Shown piece after piece: positions 37,832 through 47,803 of a stretch of 64,000 nucleotides of DNA. A model generated the notes under the pieces. It had not been told where the DNA came from. It saw nothing but the letters and a program-made list of their open reading frames with translations, and searched no databases. The number at the start of each line of letters is the position of its first letter. Position 1 is the first letter of the stretch. Both the position numbers and the translations under genes were made by a program. Source of the stretch: Endosaccharibacter trunci (lineage in GTDB: Bacteria; Pseudomonadota; Alphaproteobacteria; Acetobacterales; Acetobacteraceae); the NCBI GenBank assembly GCA_024515975.1, contig JAMSKV010000001.1:434001-498000 (forward strand), given 5' to 3'.

Positions 37832-39142
37832 CTACGCCGCCTCGCGTTCCAGCACCGCGCAGAAGAACCCGTCGGTGCCGTGCTGCCGGGGCGTAAGCTG
37901 CAAGGTCGCGCCCGAGCCCAGCGCCTGCGGTGCGATGGCGACGCCGGCCGCTTCCGGGTCGCGGAGATCGACCAGCCGGAAGCCGGGATGCGTGGCCAGG
38001 AAGGTGTCGATCCGGTCGGTGTTCTCCGCGCGCAGGATCGAGCAGGTCGCATAGACCAGCCGGCCGCCCGGACGCACGAGCGATGCCGCGCGATCCAGGA
38101 TCTCGCCCTGCTTGATGGTGAGTTCGGCCAGATCCGCCTCGGTCAGGCGCAGGCGCGCATCGGGGTTGCGTCGCCAGGTGCCGGTGCCGGTGCAGGGGGC
38201 GTCCACCAGCACGCGATCGAACGAGGCCGCGCGGCGCTTGGCCCATTTGTCGCCGCTGACCAGCAGATGCCGCTCGACGTTATGCACTCCGGCGCGACGC
38301 AGACGGCGCACGGCGCCATCCAGACGCGGCTCCGAGACGTCGCAGGCGACGATATGACCGCGGTTTTCCATGCACATGGCGAGGCCGAGCGTCTTGCCGC
38401 CCGCACCCGCGCAATAGTCGAGCACGCGCATGTCCGGCCGCGCGCCCACCGCCTGCACCACGAGCTGGCTGCCCTCGTCCTGGATCTCCACCAGCCCGCT
38501 CTGGAACGGCTTGCTGGAGGTCACGGGCGCGCGGGACGGAATGCGAAGCCCCCAGGGCGAGAGCGGCGTCGGCTCGCAGGCGAAGCCGTCGGCGGAGAGC
38601 GCCTCGCGCGCCTGTTCGCGTGTTCCGGCGAGCAGGTTGACGCGCAGATCGAGCGTGGCCGGCGCGGTCAGGCCCTCGATCTCGGCTCGCGTGCGCTCGC
38701 CGAACTGGGCCTGGAGCGCCGGCAGCAGCCAGTCGGGGATTTCGAGCGCCACGGCCTCCGGCATGTCCGGATGGTCGAGCGTATGGCCTTCGAGCGCACG
38801 GAGAACGCGCGTCTCGGCCGGCTCCAGCACGTCGGGTGCGTAGCGGCCGCCGGAGAAGGCGCGCTGCAGGCTTTCCACCGGCCGGCCTTCCAGCACGCTG
38901 AGCGCGCCGACCAGCAGGCGAGGGCGGGGCTCGCCGCCCGCGCGGGCCAGCCACCAGCCAAGCCGGCGCCAGGCGCGGAGAACCGACCAGACCTGGGCCG
39001 ACACGGCGCGACGGTCGCCGCCGCCGATATAGCGGCGCTCGCGAAAGAAGCTGTTGGCGACGGCGTCGGCGGGACGACGCGGGGCGGCTTCCATCTCGAA
39101 CAGGAGGTCGATGGCGGCGGCGAGGCGGGCGGTGGGGGTCAT
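37832..39142 (-). CDS. rsmB: 16S rRNA m5C methyltransferase RsmB-like
   Basis: A 436-residue NOL1/NOP2/Sun RNA cytosine-C5 methyltransferase. The N-terminal NusB-like helical domain (1-150) with FFRERRYIGGGDRRAVSAQVWSVLR is that of RsmB. SAM site: VLDYCAGAGGKTLGLAM. Catalytic loop: VDAPCTGTGTWRRNPD, and the second cysteine in YATCSI. In E. coli RsmB modifies C967 of 16S rRNA; the site here is an inference. It is followed by a run of intergenic hairpins and shares its strand with guaB upstream. Confidence 0.92.
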   Translation of the reverse strand: MTPTARLAAAIDLLFEMEAAPRRPADAVANSFFRERRYIGGGDRRAVSAQVWSVLRAWRRLGWWLARAGGEPRPRLLVGALSVLEGRPVESLQRAFSGGRYAPDVLEPAETRVLRALEGHTLDHPDMPEAVALEIPDWLLPALQAQFGERTRAEIEGLTAPATLDLRVNLLAGTREQAREALSADGFACEPTPLSPWGLRIPSRAPVTSSKPFQSGLVEIQDEGSQLVVQAVGARPDMRVLDYCAGAGGKTLGLAMCMENRGHIVACDVSEPRLDGAVRRLRRAGVHNVERHLLVSGDKWAKRRAASFDRVLVDAPCTGTGTWRRNPDARLRLTEADLAELTIKQGEILDRAASLVRPGGRLVYATCSILRAENTDRIDTFLATHPGFRLVDLRDPEAAGVAIAPQALGSGATLQLTPRQHGTDGFFCAVLEREAA

Positions 39143-39161
39143 CGGGGACTTTCAGGAAAGG

Positions 39162-39272
39162 CCAGGGCGCCGCCCTGGACCCGCCAGAGGGCAGTCGCCC
39201 TCTGGACACCCTTTCGATTGGGTTTCGAAAGGGCGACGGCCCTTTCGTGGGGTGCAGGGGCAAAGCCCCTGC
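39162..39272. repeat. Mosaic of four to five hairpins between guaB and rsmB
   Basis: Stems: CCAGGGC/GCCCTGG (39162-39178); CCAGAGGGC/GCCCTCTGG (39184-39205); CCCTTTCGA/TCGAAAGGG (39209-39233), which can refold as CGAAAGGGC/GCCCTTTCG (39226-39247); GCAGGGGC/GCCCCTGC (39254-39272). The unit fills the whole gap between the two genes. Mosaics of this kind recur in Acetobacteraceae intergenes by general knowledge. The alternative middle stems could form switch-like structures, but a mobile non-coding repeat is the simplest view. Confidence 0.7.
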
Positions 39273-39275
39273 GTC

Positions 39276-41237
<1,962 letters not shown>

Positions 41238-41382
41238 GCGAGGCGAGCGCCCGCGGCGGACCGGGAAAACGTCGTCCGGTTTCCGGTGCGGCCCGGCGCG
41301 GAGCCTGTCTGAAAACCATTCGCGGGTTCGTCCTGTCAGGAACGCGGTTTTCGATGCCGCATGATCGGCTCGGTGCGGGGGC

Positions 41383-44049
41383 TCACGCCTTGTCAGCCGC
41401 TCGCCTGGCCAGGAGATTGGCCACCAGCCCGGTCCAGCCGGTCTGGTGCGAGGCGCCGAGACCTTTGCCGGTGTCACCGTGGAAATATTCGTGGAACCAG
41501 ATCAATCCTGCGAAATGCGGGTCGTGCTGGAGTTTCTCGCAGTCGCCGTAGATCGGTCGCTTTCCGTCCGGGCCACGCAGAAACAAACTATTGAGCCGAT
41601 CGGCGATTTCATTGGCGATGTCGCGCAGCGTGCGGTAGCGCCCCGATGCTGTCGGGCATTCCACGAGGAAGTCGCGGCCATAATAGTCGTGGAAGCGGTC
41701 CAGTGCTTCGACGATCAAGAAATTCATTGGAAACCAGATCGGCCCGCGCCAATTGGAATTGCCGCCGAACATCTCCGTGCGGCTTTCCCCCGGTTCGTAG
41801 GACACGGCGATGCGGGCGCCGTCATTCTCAAAGACGTAGGGATTGTCGGCATGGAACCGCGATAGCGAGCGCACGCCATAATCCGAAAGGAACTCGGCGG
41901 GGTCGAGGACGCGCAGCAGCAGCCGCTTCATGCGATGCCCTCGCAGCAGCGACAGCAGACGGCGCTCGCCAATCCCAGGCTCGTCCCACCGCGCCACCAG
42001 ATTCGCCAGGTCCGGACGCCGGCTCAGAAACAGATGGAGCCGGCGTGAGAAGTTCGGAAGCCGCGCCAGCATGTCCGGCTCGAGCGTCTCGACCGCAAAC
42101 AGCGGCGTCAGCCCGACCATGGACCGCAGTTTCAGCTCGCGCATCGATCCGTCGGGCAGGTTGAGCACGTCGTGGAAGAACTTGTCGCTTTCGCTCCACA
42201 AGCCGACGCCGCGTTCGCCGATATCGTTGATCGCCTGTGCGATATAAAGAAAATGCTCGAAGAATTTCGAAGCGATATCCTCGAATGCCTTGTCATGGAT
42301 GGCGAGTTCGAGAGCGATACGCATCATGTTGAGCGCGAACATCGCCATCCAGGCGGTTCCGTCGGTCTGGTCCAGATAACCGCCGGTGGGCAAAGGCCGT
42401 GAACGGTCGAACACGCCGATATTGTCCAGGCCAAGGAAGCCGCCCTGGAACACGTTGCGTCCCTGGTTGTCCTTTCTGTTGACCCACCAGGCAAAATTCA
42501 GAAGCAGCTTGTGAAAGATCTGTTCCAGGAAATTGCGGTCGCCCTCGCCGGTTTCCTCCTGCTCGATCTGATAGACGCGCCAGGCCGCCCATGCCTGCAC
42601 CGGCGGGTTGGCGTCGCCGAAATTCCACTCATAGGCTGGAATTTGCCCGTTCGGATGCATGTAGGCTTCCGAGGACAGCAACAGAAGCTGATCCTTGGCG
42701 AAGGCGCTGTCGACAATCGCCAGGGTGACGCAATGGAAAGCGAGATCCCAGGCCGCGAACCAGGGATATTCCCATTTGTCCGGCATCGAGATGATGTCGC
42801 AGGCGTTCATGTGCCGCCAGTCGCTGTTGCGCCCGCGCTTGCGGCTTTCGGGCGGCGCCGGCTGCGTGGAATCTCCGCGGATCCAGCGATAGACGTCGAT
42901 CGCGTAGAACTGCTTGTTCCAGATCATGCCCGACAGCGCCTGCCGGTGAACGACGCGCTTGTCGACGTCCCGGATATGGGTCTGCAGGGACGAGAAGAAG
43001 CGATCGGCTTCCGCGCGACGTGCATCCACGATGGCATCGAACCCGGCGAAGGGCGGAATGATCGGTTCGCCGCGCGTGAGCCTGACACGTACGGTCCAGC
43101 TCTCGCCCGGTTCGAGAATCTTACGGTGCCAGACGGCGCATTTCGTGGCGGGACCATCCGCGCGCACCGAAGCTTCCAGCCCGTTGACCACGCGCTCGTG
43201 GAACCCGTCCTTGTAGACGCCGCCATCATGTTCGAGCCCGACCACGCGCGGATTGGTCTCGTTCTCGCAGAACATGATCTCCGCACCGTCCTCGGTGTGG
43301 AACGTGTAGTGCCCGAGCATCCTGTGCTCGGCCACCACGCGTCGGGGGCCGTAGTTGCGCATCGTGGGTTTGGAATGGTTGTCGCGCCAGGACCAATGAT
43401 TGGCGAAGAAGAGCTGCGGCAGGAGATGCAGCGGCGCCGGATCCGGCCCGCGATTGATCGCTGTCACGCGCATCAGCATGTCGGCCTCATCGGCTTTGGC
43501 ATGCTCAATGGTGACGTCGAAATAACGGTCGTCGTCGAAGATGCCGGTATCCAGGATCTCGAATTCGGGTTCGTCCCGCGTTCGCGCCAGGCTTTCCGCG
43601 ATCAGCCGGTCATAGGGAAATGCCGCCTGCGGATATTTGTAGAGCATTCGCAGATAGGCATGGGAGGGCAGGGCATCGAGCTGCCAGTAAAGCTCCTTCA
43701 CATCCTCGCCATGCGTGCCCTGCGGTCCGGTGACGCCGAAGAACCGCTCCTTCAGGATCGGATCCTGCTCGTTCCAGAGGGCCAGCGACAGGCACAGGCG
43801 CTGGGTTTCGTCGCTGATGCCGCCGATCCCGTCCTCGCCCCAGCGATAGGCGCGCGATCGCGCGAGTTCGTGCGACAGATAGCCCCAGGCGTCGCCGCCC
43901 TCGCTGTAATCCTCGCGCACCGTGCCCCATTGCCGGTCGCTCAGATACGGGCCCCAGAGTCGCCAGTTGCGCATGCCGAGACGCTGCTCGTCGAGGCGGC
44001 GCCGCTCCGCATCCCGCGAAAGACGGTCGATGGATCGGGTCAGCGTCAT
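41383..44049 (-). CDS. GH63-like (MGH1-type) glycoside hydrolase
   Basis: An 888-residue (alpha/alpha)6-barrel glycosidase relative. Landmarks: LWGPYLSDRQWGTVREDYS near the N-terminus, an N-terminal super-beta-sandwich, KQFYAIDVYRW…WRHMNACDIISMPDKWEYPWFAAWDLAFHCVTLA (the general-acid aspartate is probably in AWDLAFH), and IWFHEYFHGDTGKGLGASHQTGWTGL, where the second catalytic acid is expected. GH63 enzymes hydrolyse alpha-glucosides, including N-glycan, trehalose-like and mannosylglycerate linkages. No signal peptide, so it is cytoplasmic, and the substrate is unknown. ATG 44049 starts 5 bases after the rlmE stop. Confidence 0.85.
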   Translation of the reverse strand: MTLTRSIDRLSRDAERRRLDEQRLGMRNWRLWGPYLSDRQWGTVREDYSEGGDAWGYLSHELARSRAYRWGEDGIGGISDETQRLCLSLALWNEQDPILKERFFGVTGPQGTHGEDVKELYWQLDALPSHAYLRMLYKYPQAAFPYDRLIAESLARTRDEPEFEILDTGIFDDDRYFDVTIEHAKADEADMLMRVTAINRGPDPAPLHLLPQLFFANHWSWRDNHSKPTMRNYGPRRVVAEHRMLGHYTFHTEDGAEIMFCENETNPRVVGLEHDGGVYKDGFHERVVNGLEASVRADGPATKCAVWHRKILEPGESWTVRVRLTRGEPIIPPFAGFDAIVDARRAEADRFFSSLQTHIRDVDKRVVHRQALSGMIWNKQFYAIDVYRWIRGDSTQPAPPESRKRGRNSDWRHMNACDIISMPDKWEYPWFAAWDLAFHCVTLAIVDSAFAKDQLLLLSSEAYMHPNGQIPAYEWNFGDANPPVQAWAAWRVYQIEQEETGEGDRNFLEQIFHKLLLNFAWWVNRKDNQGRNVFQGGFLGLDNIGVFDRSRPLPTGGYLDQTDGTAWMAMFALNMMRIALELAIHDKAFEDIASKFFEHFLYIAQAINDIGERGVGLWSESDKFFHDVLNLPDGSMRELKLRSMVGLTPLFAVETLEPDMLARLPNFSRRLHLFLSRRPDLANLVARWDEPGIGERRLLSLLRGHRMKRLLLRVLDPAEFLSDYGVRSLSRFHADNPYVFENDGARIAVSYEPGESRTEMFGGNSNWRGPIWFPMNFLIVEALDRFHDYYGRDFLVECPTASGRYRTLRDIANEIADRLNSLFLRGPDGKRPIYGDCEKLQHDPHFAGLIWFHEYFHGDTGKGLGASHQTGWTGLVANLLARRAADKA

Positions 44050-44054
44050 GACGG

Positions 44055-44957
44055 TCAGACCGGTTCGCCGAGCGCGCGTTTGCGCTCCTCCAGCACGGCT
44101 CGGCCGCGATCCTGGCGGAACCCGGTGGCGACGACATAGAGCTCGCTCGACTCCTTGCGGCTGGCCGGCGGCTTGGCGTGCTTCACGCTGGCGAAGCACT
44201 GCTTCATCGGCACCAGCATGTCCTTCTCGGAGCCGCCCTGGAACACTTTGGCGACGAAGGCGCCGCCCTCAGCCAGCACCTCCATCGCGAAAGCCAGCGC
44301 CAGTTCGGCGAGATCGATGATGCGGATATGGTCGGTCGCGGCATGGCCGGTGGTGTTGGGCGCCATATCGGACAGGACGAGATCGGCCGGGCCGCCCAGC
44401 ATCGCCCTCAGCCGGTCCGGCAGATCCGGCTCGTTGAAATCGCCGACGATGATCTCCGCCCCGCGCACGGGCTCCACCGGCAACAGATCCACGCCGACCA
44501 CGCTGCTGGCGCCGCGTTTCACCGCCACCTGCGTCCAGCCGCCGGGCGCAGCGCCCAGATCGACCACACGCAGCCCGGGCCGGATCAGCTTGAACTTGTC
44601 GTCCAGCTCGATCAGCTTGAACGCCGCCCGCGAGCGCCAGCCCTGGGCCCGCGCGGCCGCCACATACGGGTCGTTCAGCTGGCGCGCGAGCCAGCGCTGC
44701 TGCGCCGTGGTGCGCCCACGCGATGTGCGGAGCGAGACGGATTTGGCCCGCGCCGTGGTCGCGCCGGCCGAATCCGGCTTCGCACCCGTCGCACCCGGCG
44801 TCGCATCGCCCGAGCCGCCGACACGCCGGCCCGGCACCAGCTTGGCGGGCCTGGACGGGCCGGGCTTGCGCGCCGCAGGGTTGCGCGATTCAGGGTTGCG
44901 CGACTCAGGACCGCCGGCACCGCCGGACGGCTTCTTGCCGCCACCACGCTTGGTCAT
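44055..44957 (-). CDS. rlmE: 23S rRNA 2'-O-methyltransferase RlmE
   Basis: Methylates U2552 of 23S rRNA in the 50S subunit. After an N-terminal basic, Pro/Gly-rich extension of about 80 residues (longer than E. coli RrmJ) comes the Rossmann fold: RSRAAFKLIELDDKFKLIRPGLRVVDLGAAPGGWTQVA, VVGVDLLPVEP, LVLSDMAPNTTG and VAKVFQG. The catalytic K-D-K-E tetrad is readable in AAFKL, SDMAP, VAKVF and SSELY. ATG 44957 overlaps the ppx stop, so it is coupled to the exopolyphosphatase gene, an arrangement seen in related alphaproteobacteria. Confidence 0.94.
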   Translation of the reverse strand: MTKRGGGKKPSGGAGGPESRNPESRNPAARKPGPSRPAKLVPGRRVGGSGDATPGATGAKPDSAGATTARAKSVSLRTSRGRTTAQQRWLARQLNDPYVAAARAQGWRSRAAFKLIELDDKFKLIRPGLRVVDLGAAPGGWTQVAVKRGASSVVGVDLLPVEPVRGAEIIVGDFNEPDLPDRLRAMLGGPADLVLSDMAPNTTGHAATDHIRIIDLAELALAFAMEVLAEGGAFVAKVFQGGSEKDMLVPMKQCFASVKHAKPPASRKESSELYVVATGFRQDRGRAVLEERKRALGEPV

Positions 44958-46045
44958 GCCGATGGCACCATTCCGGCCGCAACGGACAGGGAAGGGATCG
45001 GAAAGGGTGGCATCGGGAGCTGGGCCGAACGGTCGCGCATCATGCGCAACAGCATACCATCCCTGAGCCCACGGTCAGCCACCATCACCGCGTCGCAGGG
45101 CCAGCGTCTGTGGATCGCCTCGAATATGGCGCAGCCGGGCAGAACCAGACGGGCCCGGTCCGGTCCGATGCAGGAATGCGCCTCCATCCCGGACCGTCCC
45201 ATCCGGCGCAAGGCGCCGGCCGCCTGCAGAGCCGAAGAAGAAGGCAGGGCGATCCCGTCCACGGCGGACCGCCGATAGCGCGGCAATTCGAGCGCGATGC
45301 TGGCCAGGGTCGTCACGGTGCCGCTGGTGCCGATCAGGCGGACGCGTCCGGCGGCGACCTCCCGGCCGATGCAGTGCAACGCCTCGAAGGACCGTAACTG
45401 GTCGCACACGAACCGCACCATCGACGTATAGCCGGCCTCGGTGAACGCGTCGTCCCCGAACTGCTCGGCCAGTGTCACCACGCCGAGCGGGAGGCTGCGA
45501 TAGCCGATCAGCTCCGGCCGAGACCGCTTGTCGAGCCGAACCCAGGCGATCTCGGTGGAGCCGCCGCCGATATCGAACAGAAGCGCGCGGCTTTGCCCGG
45601 AGCCCGGTGCCGTCCGCAGCAGCGGCGCGCAGCTTTCGAGCGCCAGCTCCGCTTCCTCGCGGGTGGAGATCATCTCGATCGCCAACCCCGTCTCGTGCTC
45701 GACACGCCGGAGAAAGGACCGCCCGTTCTCCGCGCGCCGGCAGGCTTCCGTGGCGATGGCGCGCAGGCCGCGCAGGCGTCTGCGCCCGATTCGGTCGACG
45801 CAGACATGCAGGGCGTTCAATGTTCGGTCCATCGCCGCCTGGCTGAGCCGCCCGGACGCCGCCAGACCCTCGCCCAGCCGCACCACGCGACTGAAGCTGT
45901 CGACCACGCGAAACCCCTGCGCCGTCGGCATGGCGATCAGCAGCCGGCAGTTATTGGTGCCCAGATCCAACGCGGCATAAGCCGGCGCGGCGGGGCGCGC
46001 CGCGCCGCGCCAGCTAAGGGAAGGGCGGGATACGGGATCGGTCAT
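44954..46045 (-). CDS. Ppx/GppA family phosphatase
   Basis: A 363-residue member of the ASKHA exopolyphosphatase/guanosine pentaphosphatase family. N-terminal AALDLGTNNCRLLIA (phosphate 1), ATEACRRAENG, ISTREEAELA, and FDIGGGSTEIAW (phosphate 2) are present, as is GTSGTVTTLA. It is short, lacking the HD-like C-terminal domain of the large Ppx, as usual in alphaproteobacteria. ATG 46045 is preceded by GGGAG. It degrades polyphosphate or pppGpp; sequence cannot tell which. First gene of ppx-rlmE-GH63-like. Confidence 0.92.
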   Translation of the reverse strand: MTDPVSRPSLSWRGAARPAAPAYAALDLGTNNCRLLIAMPTAQGFRVVDSFSRVVRLGEGLAASGRLSQAAMDRTLNALHVCVDRIGRRRLRGLRAIATEACRRAENGRSFLRRVEHETGLAIEMISTREEAELALESCAPLLRTAPGSGQSRALLFDIGGGSTEIAWVRLDKRSRPELIGYRSLPLGVVTLAEQFGDDAFTEAGYTSMVRFVCDQLRSFEALHCIGREVAAGRVRLIGTSGTVTTLASIALELPRYRRSAVDGIALPSSSALQAAGALRRMGRSGMEAHSCIGPDRARLVLPGCAIFEAIHRRWPCDAVMVADRGLRDGMLLRMMRDRSAQLPMPPFPIPSLSVAAGMVPSA

Positions 46046-46153
46046 GCGCGGCATCTCCCGTCTGGTGCGAGGGTCGGGAAGCCGATCTTCCGTCGGCTGA
46101 CGCATGGCGGCAAGGCATTTTCGGCAGACCTGCGCGGACCGCGACGGGGGAGG

Positions 46154-46182
46154 TTGCAACCAGCCGATGACGATGCTAACTC
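46154..46182 (+). promoter_or_regulatory. Promoter for tRNA-Gln
   Basis: TTGCAA (46154-46159), 17 bases, TAACTC (46177-46182); the tRNA starts 27 bases after the -10. The same TTGCAA -35 is used by the tRNA-Ser promoter. Confidence 0.5.
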
Positions 46183-46209
46183 CCCGTCCGCGCCGCAATG
46201 GCGACCGCT

Positions 46210-46283
46210 TGGGGGATAGTTTAGCGGTAGAACTTCCGACTCTGACTCGGAAAGCCTTGGTTCGAATCCAGGTCCCCCAGCCA
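46210..46283 (+). tRNA. tRNA-Gln (anticodon CTG)
   Basis: Acceptor TGGGGGA (46210-46216) pairs with TCCCCCA, discriminator G and encoded CCA at 46281-46283. Anticodon arm TCCGA-CTCTGAC-TCGGA places CTG at 46242-46244, reading CAG. The T-arm carries GGTTCGAATCC. Cloverleaf complete, 74 bases. Confidence 0.97.
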
Positions 46284-47085
46284 TTTCAATGAAATCAATG
46301 AGATAAGGTGCCGCGCCAAAAACTTTCGGCGACGGTTCGTATCTACAGTGAATGGCGCGGCGCTGACGGCGCGACGTCGCATCGAGGTACGTCAGCTCGC
46401 TTTCCAATGCCGCGCCCACCAGAGCGGTGGAAAGGGCTCGCGTTGGAAATTCGAACGCCTCGAACGAGGGCGGACAGGTGGATATTCCGTCTGAAGGTGC
46501 GACACGACCACCAGTCTTGGCGTGTCCCGGCCGAGTGCGAACGGCGACTGCGGGCCTCGTAAACTGGCCCCTTGCCGAACCCTCACTTCGCCACCGCGCC
46601 GACCTGAGCCTCCGCCAACAGATCGTCCTCGGTGACTCCTTCTGGGCCGCCGGGGCGTCGTGCTCTCGGACCCTTCGGCTGTCGGTCGCTTTCGACGCGA
46701 TTTAGGGGGAACGCATCTGCCAGCGAGGGACTGTGGACGCAAGGTCCGCAGCGGCGATCTCTTGTCGATGATGCAACCAACTCGGAGCGTCAGTGCGCCC
46801 CGGGGAGGCACCCGGGAAGCGTTCAGCCGAGGTGACTTGCAGGGCTTGGCCAGAGTGCGAACCGGCGCTTCCATGACCCATTCCAGGGAGGCTCGCGCAC
46901 CTAAGGGACTAGATCCTGACTAGGAAAATCCAAAAATCCGTCACATCGTCATGACCTGAGAAGGTGTCTGCGGCCGCGAGCCGTTCGGCGGCGGTGGCCC
47001 GTTTTCGTCGAGCAAAAAAGGTTGCGTGCGCTATATTCCGGAATGCTCGGGCGTTGTGTCCGACGTCAGAACCAGGATTCGAACG
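46284..47085. other. About 800 bp without a recognisable gene, next to tRNA-Gln
   Basis: Many short overlapping frames are open, but none has family similarity, a convincing start or neighbour-like codon pattern. Sequence is less GC-regular than the surroundings, and near 46920-47040 becomes A-rich. A -10-like TATATT at 47032-47037 lies 49 bases before the repeat-protein start. Position beside a tRNA fits decay of an integrated element, but I find no integrase, no duplicated tRNA end and no clear att repeat. Confidence 0.4.
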
Positions 47086-47598
47086 ATGACCATCAGAAAC
47101 AGCCTCTTTGCCTCGGGATTCATCATCCTCGCTGGCATGACAGCCTTCTCTTCCAAGGCGTCCTTTGCCAGCGAAGGCATTTATCAAAACTCCACAGCCG
47201 TGCCGTCCGCCGAATTGGGTCGCATGCCCGTGAACGGCGCCGTGGCCGAGATCGATCCGAACATCTTCCATCACTGGCCGACCACCGGCGTGGCCGAGAT
47301 CGATCCGAACATCTTCCATCACTGGCCGACCACCGGCGTGGCCGAGATCGATCCGAACATCTTCCATCACTGGCCGACCACCGGCGTGGCCGAGATCGAT
47401 CCGAACATCTTCCACCATTGGCCGACCACCGGCGTGGCCGAGATCGACCCGAGCATCTTCCATCACTGGCCGACCACCGGCGTGGCCGAGATCGATCCGA
47501 ACATCTTTCACCACTGGCCGCATGCTGAATTGGCAAGCACCAACGCCGACCCGAATATCTTCCATCACTGGCCGACGGCGAATCGAGAGCTGGTTTAG
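47086..47598 (+). CDS. Secreted tandem-repeat protein (DPNIFHHWP repeats)
   Basis: A 170-residue protein of no family known to me. MTIRNSLFASGFIILAGMTAFSSKASFA is a signal peptide; ATG 47086 follows a GGATT-poor leader. After about 25 residues come six in-register 16-residue units, consensus TTGVAEIDPNIFHHWP, and one separated DPNIFHHWP copy near the C-terminus, seven in all. One unit has Ser for Asn (DPSIFHHWP). Each unit bears two adjacent histidines and Trp-Pro, a potential metal or aromatic ligand site, and two acids. The periodicity could give a beta-solenoid or a chain of processed peptides. Exported; target unknown. Confidence 0.75.
   Translation: MTIRNSLFASGFIILAGMTAFSSKASFASEGIYQNSTAVPSAELGRMPVNGAVAEIDPNIFHHWPTTGVAEIDPNIFHHWPTTGVAEIDPNIFHHWPTTGVAEIDPNIFHHWPTTGVAEIDPSIFHHWPTTGVAEIDPNIFHHWPHAELASTNADPNIFHHWPTANRELV
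47242..47574 (+). repeat. 48-bp tandem repeats coding HHWP units
   Basis: Full units start at 47242, 47290, 47338, 47386, 47434 and 47482; the last is cut short after TGGCCG at 47520. A lone 27-base copy is at 47548-47574. The first three are identical; later ones differ mainly at third codon positions, plus one A/G missense in unit five. This indicates recent duplication with the peptide sequence kept. Confidence 0.93.
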
Positions 47599-47680
47599 AT
47601 CGATTTTCTCCTTCCAATTCATCCAGTCCGAAAGGATATGAAGACGGTCTTCGATCGGACTTGGGCGAATACAATAATGG

Positions 47681-47695
47681 TCTGGTCTAACCAGA
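47681..47695. repeat. Short inverted repeat TCTGGT/ACCAGA
   Basis: Six-base arms around CTA, 83 bases past the repeat-protein stop, followed by GATTTTCC. A weak candidate terminator for that gene. Confidence 0.35.
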
Positions 47696-47723
47696 AGGGG
47701 TGATTTTCCTGACTTTCGGAGAT

Positions 47724-47759
47724 GTAGAACGTGCCGTAATCTGCAATGGCACGTTCTAC
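47724..47759. promoter_or_regulatory. Perfect 12-bp inverted repeat upstream of the diguanylate cyclase
   Basis: GTAGAACGTGCC (47724-47735) and GGCACGTTCTAC (47748-47759) flank a 12-base spacer. It lies 45 bases before the TTG start and has no T-tract, so an operator or mRNA structure is more likely than a terminator. Confidence 0.5.
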
Positions 47760-47803
47760 GAAGCCATACGTCGGACGAGGCGCATGAAAGGACGTCGCTG
47801 CCC

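Noticed and set aside
46909-47622. Minus-strand repeat frame over the HHWP gene (RPVMEDVRIDLGHAGG repeats)
   Set aside because: It only mirrors the DNA repeat; it lacks a signal peptide, and third-position substitutions among repeats are silent in the plus frame, not in this one.
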